NCBI RefSeq assembly: GCF_009296265.1
Contig: NZ_WBJS01000007.1
Location: forward strand, 62,001-126,000
Reading direction: 5' to 3'
DNA length: 64,000 nt
DNA from: Thioclava sp. JE_KL1
GTDB lineage: Bacteria > Pseudomonadota > Alphaproteobacteria > Rhodobacterales > Rhodobacteraceae
The first letter of the stretch is position 1, and each line of letters begins with the position of its first letter. The notes beneath the pieces were generated by a model. It had not been told where the DNA came from. It saw only the letters and a list, made by a program, of their open reading frames with translations, and ran no database searches. The translations under genes and the position numbers were made by a program. This document shows, piece by piece, positions 39,775 to 48,175 of this stretch.

Positions 39775-42771
39775 ATGTCGCCTGCCTTGATCGCCGCTTT
39801 GCCCTTCCTGGGCGCAGCCATGCCGTCGATCCTTATCCGCACCGGACGCACCAATGCCGCCGCGGTTTCGGCCCTGTTCACGGGGCTGGCGCTGCTCGGA
39901 TTGTTGCTGAACCTGCCGACCGTAATGGCGGGTGGTGTCGTCGAGACCAAGATCGACTGGCTGCCCTGGCTGGGCCTGAACGTGAATTTCTGGATCGACG
40001 GTCTGGGGATGCTGTTCGCGACGCTGATCCTCGGGATCGGGCTGCTGATCATCCTCTATGCGCGGTTCTACCTGTCGAACAAGGATCCGGTCGGTCAGTT
40101 CTACACCTATCTGCTGCTATTCCAGGGCGCGATGGTGGGCATTGTGCTGTCCGACAATATCCTGCTTTTGCTGATCTTCTGGGAGCTGACCTCGCTTAGC
40201 TCCTTCCTGCTCATCGGCTATTGGAAGCACCTGCCCGCGGGCCGTCAGGGCGCGCGCATGGCGCTGACCGTGACCGGTCTGGGCGGCCTGTCGATGATCG
40301 CGGGGATGCTGATCCTCGGAAATATCGCGGGCAGCTACGACATCTCGGAGATCCTGCAGCACAAGGACGCCATTCAGGCGAGCCCCTATTACATCCCCGC
40401 GCTGCTGCTGATCCTCGGCGGCGCGTTTACCAAATCCGCGCAGTTCCCGTTCCATTTCTGGCTGCCGCACGCGATGGCGGCGCCGACGCCGGTCTCGGCC
40501 TATCTGCACTCCGCCACGATGGTGAAGGCGGGGCTGTTCCTGATGGCGCGGATGTGGCCAGTGCTCTCGGGCACGCCGGAGTGGTTCTATATCGTGGCGA
40601 GCGTTGGCCTGATCACCATGCTGATCGCCGCGAAAATCGCGATCTTCAAACACGACATGAAGGCGCTGCTGGCCTTCTCGACCGTCTCGCATCTGGGGCT
40701 CATCACCTTCATGCTGGGGCTGGGGACCGAGGCGGGTGCGTTGGCCGCCGTGTTCCACATCATCAACCACGCGACCTTCAAGGCGGCGCTGTTCATGTCG
40801 GCGGGCATCGTCGATCACGAGGCCGGCACGCGTGACCTCACCCGCATTTCGGGGCTGCGCAAGCTGATGCCGATCACCTTCGTGATCGCGACCATCGCGG
40901 CGCTGTCGATGGCCGGTATTCCCTTCTTCAACGGCTTCCTGTCGAAAGAGATGATGCTGGAGGCTGCCGCACATACGAAGTGGCTCGACAATAGCTGGCT
41001 GATCCCGGTGCTGGCCACCATCGCAGCGCTGTTCTCGGCGACCTACGCCTTCCGCTTCATCAGCCACGGCTTCTTCGGCCCGCCGCCGGAGGATCTGCCG
41101 AAGACCCCGCATGATCCGCCCTTCGGCATGTGGATCAGCCCGGCTTTCCTCGCCTTCCTCGTGATCGCGATCGGTCTGTTCCCGATGGCGGTGGCGGGCG
41201 GCTATGTCCAGATGGCGACCAATGCGGTCGTCGGTGGCGGCTATCACATGCACGAGCTGAAGATCTGGCACGGCGTCACGCCCGCGCTGATCATGTCGGC
41301 CATTGCCGTCACCGGCGGTATCGCTCTGCTCGTCGCGCATCGCCCGTTCCAGCGCCTCTGGGACGCGACCCCGCGCCCCGAGGCCAAGGTGATGTTCGAC
41401 TGGGTAGTCACGAAGGTGCAGAGCCTCGCGGCGTGGATCACCCAAGGGCTGCATACCGGCGCGATGGCGCGTTACCTGATGTTGTTCACGATCACCGCGG
41501 TCGGCGTGGGGCTCTATGCCTTCATGAGCGGCACGCTAGGGCCGCAGACCCGTGCGCTGACGCCGGTGAACGGCGCGGCGGTGACCTCGTGGCTGCTGCT
41601 GCTGACGGCCACGATGTGTATCGTCGCCTTCCATCACAACCGCATCCTCGCGCTGGTGCTGATCGGGATCGTCGGCCTGACCGTCTCGATCTCCTTCATC
41701 TTCCTCTCGGCGCCCGACCTCGCGCTGACGCAGATCTCGGTCGAGATCGTGACGACGGTGCTGATGCTTCTCGCGCTGAACTTCCTGCCCAAGATCACCT
41801 CGATCGAATCCAGCCGGATGAAGATCGGCTTCGACGTCGGGCTTTCGGTCGCGGCGGGCGTCGCGGTCTCGGGGCTGATCTATGCGCTTCTGACCCGCGA
41901 TTTCGCCTTCCCGACGATGTCCGGCTACATGCTCGACAACAGCTACAACCTCGCGGGCGGGGACAACGTGGTGAACGTGATCCTCGTGGACTTCCGTGGC
42001 TACGATACGTTCGGCGAGATCACGGTGCTCGGCATCGCCGCGCTGGTGATCTTCGCGCTGACCGAGGCGCTGCTGCAGGGGGCCTCCTCGCGCAAGCTGA
42101 TCGCTTGGCGCCCCGACGTGCCGCGTGGCGGCGACAAGCACCCGCTGATGCTGCTGATCGTGACGCGGGTGATGATGCCGATCGCGCTGGTCGTGGGGCT
42201 CTATATCTTCCTGCGCGGCCATAACGAGCCCGGCGGCGGCTTCATCGCCGGTCTCGTCGTCGCGATCGCGCTGGTGACGCAATACATGGCTTCGGGCTTT
42301 GCGTGGACGCAGGCGCGCCAGAAGGTCTATTACCACGTGCTGATCGCGTCTGGCGTGCTGGTCGCGGGGATCACCGGGGCCGGGGCCTTCTTCAACGACA
42401 TGCCCTTCCTGACCTCCGATTTCGGTTATGTGAAGCTGCCCGGCCTCGACAAGTTCGAGCTGGCGACCGCCGCGGGCTTCGACCTCGGCGTGTTCCTCGG
42501 CGTCGTGGGCTCGGTGATGCTGGCGCTTGGCGGGCTGAGCCGCCTCGCGCGCCGCGCCGCAATGGGCGAGGAAGGCGGCGAGGAGGGCGCGCATATCGCG
42601 GCCGAGAAGCCGGAGGCCCGCGTGCTCGCGCCGCTCTCGGCCGGGCCCTATCCGCCCGAAGCCAAAGTGCCGCGCCGCTGGTGGAAGACCGCCCGCGCCG
42701 CGCGCGAAGCCACCCAGAACGAGCGTGACACCGTGCACGAGAACAAGAAGACCAACGGGGGCGATCACTGA
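39775..42771 (+). CDS. mrpA: Na+/H+ antiporter subunit MrpA fused to MrpB
   Basis: 998 residues. The bulk is an NADH-quinone-oxidoreductase-5-like MrpA chain: the conserved SLSSFLLIGYW, HFWLPHAMAAPTPVSAYLHSATMVKAGLF and the histidine- and glutamate-bearing helices typical of proton channels. From about residue 790 the sequence turns into an MnhB domain (VTRVMMPIALVVGLYIFLRGHNEPGGGF), normally a separate subunit. Together this is the PhaAB/MrpAB fused form found in alphaproteobacteria. Start ATG 39775 follows CGGAGAGAAG. First gene of mrpABCDEFG. Confidence 0.94.
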   Translation: MSPALIAALPFLGAAMPSILIRTGRTNAAAVSALFTGLALLGLLLNLPTVMAGGVVETKIDWLPWLGLNVNFWIDGLGMLFATLILGIGLLIILYARFYLSNKDPVGQFYTYLLLFQGAMVGIVLSDNILLLLIFWELTSLSSFLLIGYWKHLPAGRQGARMALTVTGLGGLSMIAGMLILGNIAGSYDISEILQHKDAIQASPYYIPALLLILGGAFTKSAQFPFHFWLPHAMAAPTPVSAYLHSATMVKAGLFLMARMWPVLSGTPEWFYIVASVGLITMLIAAKIAIFKHDMKALLAFSTVSHLGLITFMLGLGTEAGALAAVFHIINHATFKAALFMSAGIVDHEAGTRDLTRISGLRKLMPITFVIATIAALSMAGIPFFNGFLSKEMMLEAAAHTKWLDNSWLIPVLATIAALFSATYAFRFISHGFFGPPPEDLPKTPHDPPFGMWISPAFLAFLVIAIGLFPMAVAGGYVQMATNAVVGGGYHMHELKIWHGVTPALIMSAIAVTGGIALLVAHRPFQRLWDATPRPEAKVMFDWVVTKVQSLAAWITQGLHTGAMARYLMLFTITAVGVGLYAFMSGTLGPQTRALTPVNGAAVTSWLLLLTATMCIVAFHHNRILALVLIGIVGLTVSISFIFLSAPDLALTQISVEIVTTVLMLLALNFLPKITSIESSRMKIGFDVGLSVAAGVAVSGLIYALLTRDFAFPTMSGYMLDNSYNLAGGDNVVNVILVDFRGYDTFGEITVLGIAALVIFALTEALLQGASSRKLIAWRPDVPRGGDKHPLMLLIVTRVMMPIALVVGLYIFLRGHNEPGGGFIAGLVVAIALVTQYMASGFAWTQARQKVYYHVLIASGVLVAGITGAGAFFNDMPFLTSDFGYVKLPGLDKFELATAAGFDLGVFLGVVGSVMLALGGLSRLARRAAMGEEGGEEGAHIAAEKPEARVLAPLSAGPYPPEAKVPRRWWKTARAAREATQNERDTVHENKKTNGGDH

Positions 42772-43109
42772 TGGAAGTGCTCGTTGCATCGGCCATCGGC
42801 GTGCTGACCGCCGCCGGCATCTACATGATCCTGCGTCTGCGCACCTTCCCCGTGGTGGTGGGCATGTCGCTGCTGTCCTACGCGGTGAACGTGTTCCTGT
42901 TCGCCACGGGCCGTCTGGTGATCAACCAGCCGCCGATCCTGCGCGACGGCGTGACCTCCTATACAGACCCGATCCCGCAGGCGCTGGTCCTGACCGCGAT
43001 CGTGATCTCCTTCGGGATGACCGCGGTCGTGGTGATGCTCGCGCTTGGCGCCTTCATCGAGGCGGGCAATGACCGCATCGACCTCGAGGAAGAGGAGGAC
43101 GGCCAATGA
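42771..43109 (+). CDS. mrpC: Na+/H+ antiporter subunit MrpC
   Basis: 112 residues, three transmembrane helices, homologous to complex I NuoK. LRLRTFPVVVGMSLLSYAVNVFLF and ALVLTAIVISFGMTAVVVML are typical. The start overlaps the mrpA stop (TGATG), and the stop overlaps mrpD. Confidence 0.95.
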   Translation: MEVLVASAIGVLTAAGIYMILRLRTFPVVVGMSLLSYAVNVFLFATGRLVINQPPILRDGVTSYTDPIPQALVLTAIVISFGMTAVVVMLALGAFIEAGNDRIDLEEEEDGQ

Positions 43110-44824
43110 TGGAGCATTGGATCATCGCGCCCGTCCTGATCCCGGCGATGCTCGCGCCGCTGATCGTGCTGTGGATGCGCTACGATCTGGTCACGCAGCG
43201 CGTGGCCTCGATCCTCGGCATGTCGGCGCTTCTGGTGCTGGCCATCGTGCTGATGGTGTCGGCGTCGATGGGCCCGCCCGAGGTCTATCGCCTCGGCAAC
43301 TGGGAGCCGCCCTACGGCATCGTGCTGGTCCTCGACCGGCTGTCCGCGCTGATGCTGCTGCTGACCTCGATCCTCGGCCTCGTGATCGTGCTTTATGCGA
43401 TCGGCTCGGGCTGGGACAAACGTGGCTGGCATTTCCACTCGCTGATGCAGTTCCAGATGATGGGGATTAACGGCGCCTTCCTTACGGGCGACGCGTTCAA
43501 CCTGTTCGTCTTCTTCGAGGTTCTGCTGATCGCCTCCTACGGTCTGATGATCCATGGCGGCGGGCGCGCGCGGCTGAAATCGGGCGTACAATATGTGGTC
43601 TATAACCTCGCAGGCTCCACGCTGTTCCTCTTCGCGCTGGGGACCATCTACGCGACGGCAGGCACGCTCAACATGGCGGATCTGGCGGTGAAGGTGGCCG
43701 AGATGCCGACCGAGCAGACGGCGCTGATCAAGGTCGGTGCGGCGCTTCTGATGTTGGTCTTCGCGGTCAAGGCCGCGCTGGTGCCGCTGCAATTCTGGCT
43801 GCCCGCGACCTACACGAACGCGCCCGGCCCGGTGGCAGCGCTGTTTGCAATCATGACCAAGGTCGGCACCTACGCAATCGTCCGCGTCTATACGCTGATC
43901 TTCCCGATCACCGGCACGATCGGCACGCTTGCCCATGACATCCTGCTGCCTTCGGCCTTCCTGACGATCGCGATCGGGATGATCGGCATTCTCGGCGCTC
44001 GCGATATGGGCCGCACGGTCGCCTATGCGGTGATCGGCTCGGTCGGGACGATGATGCTGGCATTTGCGCAATTCACCCAAGGCGCCACTTCGGCGGGCCT
44101 TTACTACATGATCCACTCGACGCTGACCGCCGGCGCGATGTTCCTGATCGCCGATCTCGTGCGCGAGCGGCGCGGGCGCTGGGGGCTCGGCTTTACCGAT
44201 GCGCCACTGATGAAGAACCACGGGCTGATGGCGGGCATGTTCTTCATGGGCGCAATCGCGATGGCCGGGATGCCGCCGCTCTCGGGCTTCCTCGGCAAGC
44301 TGATGATCCTCGATGCGACGCGCGGCCAATGGGCGCTTTGGGCGACGGTTCTCGTGACCTCGCTGATCGCCATCGTGGGCTATGCCCGTGCGGGTAGCCA
44401 AGTGTTCTGGCGCTCCTACGCGGTCGAGGCCGAGGAGGACGATCTGCCGCCCGCGCCGAAGGATGCGAGTTCTCCGGGCCTCGCCTTTACCGCGACCGGT
44501 ATCCTGCTGGCCGGGTCGGTGGCGCTGACCGCGCTGGCCGGACCTGCGAGCACCTGGCTGCAGGGCACCTCCGCGCAGCTGTTCACGCCGTCGCAATATA
44601 TCGACGCGGTTCTCGCCGGCGCGGAAGAGCGCGCACAGGAGGCGGCACGCATCGGCGCCCATGAGCATGGCCATATGGAAGTGAGCGAGGAAATGCAGGC
44701 CGAGGACGGCCATGGCGGCGACACCAGTGCCGCCGACCCGCATGCCGACGCTCAGCCCGCCGATCAGGCCGACACCCACACCGGAACCGAGACGGGGCAG
44801 GACGCCCCCGCCGCGGCGCATTGA
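43106..44824 (+). CDS. mrpD: Na+/H+ antiporter subunit MrpD with His/acid-rich tail
   Basis: 572-residue NuoN/M-like subunit with about 14 helices. Typical sequences are GDAFNLFVFFEVLLIASYGLM and AALVPLQFWLPATYTNAPGPVAALF with the proton-channel Lys. After the last helix (about residue 485) comes an unusual hydrophilic tail of roughly 75 residues with clusters such as AHEHGHMEV, EDGHGGDTSAADPHAD and DTHTGTE. Overlaps mrpC by four bases (ATGA). The tail could bind metal; this is inference. Confidence 0.94.
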   Translation: MMEHWIIAPVLIPAMLAPLIVLWMRYDLVTQRVASILGMSALLVLAIVLMVSASMGPPEVYRLGNWEPPYGIVLVLDRLSALMLLLTSILGLVIVLYAIGSGWDKRGWHFHSLMQFQMMGINGAFLTGDAFNLFVFFEVLLIASYGLMIHGGGRARLKSGVQYVVYNLAGSTLFLFALGTIYATAGTLNMADLAVKVAEMPTEQTALIKVGAALLMLVFAVKAALVPLQFWLPATYTNAPGPVAALFAIMTKVGTYAIVRVYTLIFPITGTIGTLAHDILLPSAFLTIAIGMIGILGARDMGRTVAYAVIGSVGTMMLAFAQFTQGATSAGLYYMIHSTLTAGAMFLIADLVRERRGRWGLGFTDAPLMKNHGLMAGMFFMGAIAMAGMPPLSGFLGKLMILDATRGQWALWATVLVTSLIAIVGYARAGSQVFWRSYAVEAEEDDLPPAPKDASSPGLAFTATGILLAGSVALTALAGPASTWLQGTSAQLFTPSQYIDAVLAGAEERAQEAARIGAHEHGHMEVSEEMQAEDGHGGDTSAADPHADAQPADQADTHTGTETGQDAPAAAH

Positions 44825-44837
44825 GGGGAGCAAAGAG

Positions 44838-45329
44838 ATGATCCGCAAGATCCTTCCCCACCCCTACCTGACCGTCACGCTGGTGATGGTCTGGCTGATG
44901 CTGGCCAATAGCTACACGCTCAATTCGCTGGTCTTCGCGATCCTCGTCGGTCTCGTGATCCCGTGGATCACCGCACCCTACTGGCCCGCGCGCCCGCGTT
45001 TCGCGAAGCCGCTGAAGATCATCGAGTACATCTTCATCGTGATCTGGGATATCATCGTCGCGAATATCACCGTGGCGAAGATCGTGCTCTTCATGCCCAA
45101 TTCCAAGCTGCACCCCGCCTGGGTCACGGTGCCCCTCGACATCGTCACGCCCGAGGCGGTGACGGTGCTGGCGGGCACGATCACGATGACGCCCGGGACG
45201 CTGACGGCGGAGCTGGCCGCCGACGGTCACTCGCTGCTGGTCCACGCGCTGCATGCGCCCGACGCCGACGAGGTGCGCGACGAGATCAAGTCCCGCTACG
45301 AGGCCCGCCTGAAGGAGATTTTCGAATGA
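44838..45329 (+). CDS. mrpE: Na+/H+ antiporter subunit MrpE
   Basis: 163 residues with an N-terminal membrane part (TVTLVMVWLMLANSYTLNSL) and a soluble C-terminal domain containing TPEAVTVLAGTITMTPGTLTAEL. ATG 44838 follows GAGGGGAGCAAAG. Overlaps mrpF by four bases. Confidence 0.94.
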   Translation: MIRKILPHPYLTVTLVMVWLMLANSYTLNSLVFAILVGLVIPWITAPYWPARPRFAKPLKIIEYIFIVIWDIIVANITVAKIVLFMPNSKLHPAWVTVPLDIVTPEAVTVLAGTITMTPGTLTAELAADGHSLLVHALHAPDADEVRDEIKSRYEARLKEIFE

Positions 45330-45595
45330 TCACCTATGCCCTGATCTTCGCCATCGCCTGCTATTCGCTGGCGCTGCTGTTCAACCTCTACCGGGTCGTC
45401 AAGGCGCCGGGCGTGACCGATCGGGTCCTCGCGCTCGACACGATGGCGATCAACGCGATCGCGATGATCGTGCTGTTCGGCATCTGGGAGGGCACGGCGC
45501 TCTTCTTCGAAGCGTCGATCCTTTACGCAATGACGGGTTTCGTGGCGACGGTCTCCTTCGCCAAGTTCATCCTGCGCGGCGACATTATCGAGTGA
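45326..45595 (+). CDS. mrpF: Na+/H+ antiporter subunit MrpF
   Basis: 89 residues, three helices, with the family segment LYRVVKAPGVTDRVLALDTMAINAIA, which contains the conserved Asp residues implicated in ion or bile-salt transport in relatives. Start overlaps the mrpE stop (ATGA). Confidence 0.95.
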   Translation: MITYALIFAIACYSLALLFNLYRVVKAPGVTDRVLALDTMAINAIAMIVLFGIWEGTALFFEASILYAMTGFVATVSFAKFILRGDIIE

Positions 45596-45602
45596 GGGCG
45601 TG

Positions 45603-46019
45603 ATGGAACTGTTCTGGGACATCCTGATTTCCGCGCTGCTCGTGATCGGCGGCATTTTCGGTCTCGTCGGCAGCTTCGGCCTAGTCAAACTGCCCGACCC
45701 GATGACCCGCCTGCACGCGCCGACCAAGGCCGCGACGCTGGGCGTGGGCGCGATCCTGATCGCCTCGATGGTCTGGTTCGCGGTGAAGCAGGGCCACCTG
45801 ACCCTGCACGAGCTGATGGTCACCATCTTCATCTTCCTGACGGCCCCGATCACCGCGCATTTCATCTCGAAGGCCAATATCTTCCGCGACTGGCCAGCCG
45901 AGAAACTGCCGAAGCCCGCAGGCGAGGGCGACTGGGCGGTGCACACCGCCGACGCCGATACCTCGAAGGGCGAGCTGGCGGTTGAGCGCGAAAAGAACAT
46001 CCCGCACGAGAACGACTGA
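45603..46019 (+). CDS. mrpG: Na+/H+ antiporter subunit MrpG
   Basis: 138 residues with three helices, starting ELFWDILISALLVIGGIFGLVGSFGLVKLPDPMTRLHAPTKA in outline, where LPDPMTRLHAPTK is the family signature. The hydrophilic C-terminus is about 35 residues long. ATG 45603 is preferred over the in-frame GTG 45600, with GAGTGAGGGC upstream. Closes the operon. Confidence 0.94.
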   Translation: MELFWDILISALLVIGGIFGLVGSFGLVKLPDPMTRLHAPTKAATLGVGAILIASMVWFAVKQGHLTLHELMVTIFIFLTAPITAHFISKANIFRDWPAEKLPKPAGEGDWAVHTADADTSKGELAVEREKNIPHEND

Positions 46020-46120
46020 CGACGAGAACGAAGGACTGCCCCTGACGTTGCGAAACGCTTTGACGCGCGCGTAACCCGTGGCAGGCTTATCCGCGGAGGA
46101 GATTTCGGGAGACTTTCGCG

Positions 46121-46864
46121 ATGCGGATGCGGCTGATGCTGTCCCATCTGTCGATCTGGGTGATGATCGCAGTCGTCGCCGCGGCGGCCTATTGGACCGC
46201 GCAGGGGCCTTGGTGGCTCTGGGCGGTTGCGCTGCTGGGGATCCCGGCGCAGATGCTCAACGAATACGGGCTGCATCGCTATATTTTCCACATGGCGCCA
46301 CCGAAGCGGCAATGGGCCTTCAACTGGCTCTACCGGGTGCATTATGGCCACCACGAATTCCCGACCTGCTGGCCGCTTCTGTTCGCGCCGCTCTCGGTGA
46401 TCGTGCCGGTTCTCGTGGGCAATACCGCGCTTCTCTGGGCGGTGCTGTCGCTGATCGGCGTGCCGTATGCGTTCGATATCGCCGTGGCCGTCGTGCCGCT
46501 TGGCGGCGCTGCGACCTTCCTCGCCTATGAATGGTTCCACACCACCGCCCATGTCACCGTGAAGAAGACCGCGATCGAGCGCCATGTCTCGACGCTGCAC
46601 AACCAGCACCATTTCCGCGACTTCTCGAAATGGTTCCACGTCACCGCGGGCGGCGAGGTGATCGACCGGCTGATGGGCACCGCGATTTCGCGCGATCAAC
46701 TCAAGACCCAAAGCCGCGTCGAGTTCATCCGCACGCTGGGCCTGCGCCCCGACGACCCGCGTCTGATCGCGGCGCGGGAGAAATTCGCGCCGCGCTTCGG
46801 GATCACCGAGGCAGAGGTCTCGCGGGCGGGGCATGTTGGAGGGGGCGCTGCCCCCGCGCGCTGA
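46121..46864 (+). CDS. Fatty acid hydroxylase/sterol desaturase superfamily protein
   Basis: 247 residues. Membrane di-iron enzyme: histidine motifs HRYIFH, HYGHHE, HTTAH and HNQHH are all present, interleaved with four hydrophobic helices. Such enzymes hydroxylate or desaturate lipids or carotenoids; the substrate is unknown. The last residues (VGGGAAPAR) and the stop are encoded by the left hairpin of palindromic element C, so the repeat has become part of the reading frame. Confidence 0.88.
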   Translation: MRMRLMLSHLSIWVMIAVVAAAAYWTAQGPWWLWAVALLGIPAQMLNEYGLHRYIFHMAPPKRQWAFNWLYRVHYGHHEFPTCWPLLFAPLSVIVPVLVGNTALLWAVLSLIGVPYAFDIAVAVVPLGGAATFLAYEWFHTTAHVTVKKTAIERHVSTLHNQHHFRDFSKWFHVTAGGEVIDRLMGTAISRDQLKTQSRVEFIRTLGLRPDDPRLIAAREKFAPRFGITEAEVSRAGHVGGGAAPAR

Positions 46865-47076
46865 CGCACGCCCCCCGGGATATTTCCGCCAAGAGGAAGT
46901 TAAACCTTCCGTAACCAGAATCGCCTGACCCTGATTTCGCGGAACAGGCGGGGACGCCGATGGCCGCGCAAGGGGAAGCGCCCGGCCTGCCGCTCGCAAC
47001 CGGGTTCGAGCCGGGCGTTTTTCTTCCTCTTGGGACAAATATCCCGGGGGAGGCCGCAGGCCGGGGGCGGAGCCCC
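46841..47076. repeat. Convergent-gene palindromic element C with an apical passenger
   Basis: Hairpin GGGGGC-GCT-GCCCCC (46841-46855), arm CCCCCCGGGATATTT (46871-46885), inner arm CCAAGAGGAAG, then extra sequence, inner arm CTTCCTCTTGG, arm AAATATCCCGGGGG (47037-47050), and hairpin GGGGGC-GG-AGCCCC (47063-47076), which abuts the stop of the minus-strand oxidoreductase gene. The spacer between the main arms is 151 bases instead of the 42 in elements A and B; the surplus of about 109 bases lies at the apex. Confidence 0.78.
46899..47022 (+). ncRNA. Candidate small RNA with intrinsic terminator inside element C
   Basis: The passenger at the apex of element C has the layout of a short transcript. 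A TTAAACCTTCCGTAA motif, one base from a CtrA box, lies at its left edge (about 46900-46914). Then comes hairpin CGCCTG/CAGGCG (46922-46950), and finally CGCCCGGC (46979-46986) pairs with GCCGGGCG (47010-47017) followed by TTTTT (47018-47022). The boundaries and promoter are inferred. A plain terminator for the upstream hydroxylase gene is the main alternative. Confidence 0.32.
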
Positions 47077-48126
47077 TTACAGGTTATCGGTCACGCGGAA
47101 TCCTTCGGGGATCGTGTCGCGCCCCTCCAGCACCAGATCGACCATCACCTCGGCCACTTTCGGCGCCATGCCGAAGCCGATCTTGAACCCGCCATTGGCG
47201 ATGAAATGCCTTGGACGGTCGGGCCAGTCACCCAGCATCGGCGCGCGCGACTTGGCGCGCGGGCGCACCCCGGCCCAACGGTCGATCACCGGGGCTTCGG
47301 CGAGGGGCGGGCATAGCACGCGGGCCTTCTCGATCAGCGCGTCGAGTTGGGTGTCGGTCGTGTCTGGGGCGTCGAATTCGCGCTCGGAGGTCGACCCGAT
47401 CGCGACCGTGCCGTCTGAATGGGGAATGATGTGGAGACTCTCCGCGAAGAGTTGCGGCACGTCACCAGCCGCGTATCGGAAGAGCGCCGATTGGCCCTTC
47501 ACGCCGGTGCCGACAGTTTTGCCGACCACCGCGTTCAACTCTGCCAGACCTTCGGCGCCGGTCGCGTGGATGACCGGACCAACCTCCTCGGCCTCGCCGA
47601 TCACGATCTCCGCGCCCATCGCTTTGAGCGCCGCGACCAGCGCGGCCCCGGCGGCGCGCGGATTGGCGCGCGCCGTGAGCGTGTCATGGATCACGAGCCC
47701 GGTGGGCGAGGGGGGCGCGAAGGCGCCGAATTCCGCAGCCTCGGCCACGCGCCATGTGGCGAAGCCCTGCCACAGCTCGGCCGCCCCTGCCGCTCGCTCT
47801 TTGGCGCGTGCGATCTGCGCCTCGTCCGCCAGCGGCTGCAGCCGCCCGAGACGCGCATAGCCCGGATCGCCGCCACCGATGCGCTGCACGTCCGCCCAGA
47901 AGGCTTCCGCCATGCGCAGGCTCTCGAATTGGAACTGTTTCTTGGGGTTCCAGTTCTCCGGCACATGCGGGGCGAGCGCGCCGACATGGCCGCCCGAACT
48001 GCCCGCACCGATGCGGCTGCGCTCGATCAGCCGGACCTTCGCGCCGCGCTTTGCTGCCTGATACGCGATCGCGAGGCCGAAGATGCCGCCGCCGCGCACG
48101 GTTATGTCGTGTCTGCCGCTTGTCAT
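47077..48126 (-). CDS. FAD-dependent oxidoreductase (DAO family, MnmC1-like)
   Basis: 349 residues. The N-terminal FAD-binding motif is RGGGIFGLAIAYQAAKRGAKVRLIE, and the C-terminal GGFKIGFGMAPKVAEVMVDLVL belongs to the DAO fold. The segment GHVGALAPHVPENWNPKKQFQF resembles the oxidase half of bifunctional MnmC, which removes carboxymethyl from cmnm5s2U34 in tRNA. A divergent MnmD methyltransferase gene lies 50 bases away, supporting this role. A general amino acid oxidase is the alternative. The 3' end abuts element C. Confidence 0.82.
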   Translation of the reverse strand: MTSGRHDITVRGGGIFGLAIAYQAAKRGAKVRLIERSRIGAGSSGGHVGALAPHVPENWNPKKQFQFESLRMAEAFWADVQRIGGGDPGYARLGRLQPLADEAQIARAKERAAGAAELWQGFATWRVAEAAEFGAFAPPSPTGLVIHDTLTARANPRAAGAALVAALKAMGAEIVIGEAEEVGPVIHATGAEGLAELNAVVGKTVGTGVKGQSALFRYAAGDVPQLFAESLHIIPHSDGTVAIGSTSEREFDAPDTTDTQLDALIEKARVLCPPLAEAPVIDRWAGVRPRAKSRAPMLGDWPDRPRHFIANGGFKIGFGMAPKVAEVMVDLVLEGRDTIPEGFRVTDNL

Positions 48127-48175
48127 TTCGCGCCTCCTGCTTCAAGGCTGGGCCGGAGACTGTGGACTATCCCCG

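Noticed and set aside
46995-47020. T-arm-like sequence CCGGGTTCGAGCCGG
   Set aside because: It resembles a tRNA T-loop but no acceptor, D or anticodon arm can be drawn around it. The sequence is part of an intrinsic terminator stem followed by TTTTT.
46960-47316. Plus-strand frame starting inside element C
   Set aside because: It runs through the element and antisense to the oxidoreductase gene; composition follows the repeat, so it is not a gene.
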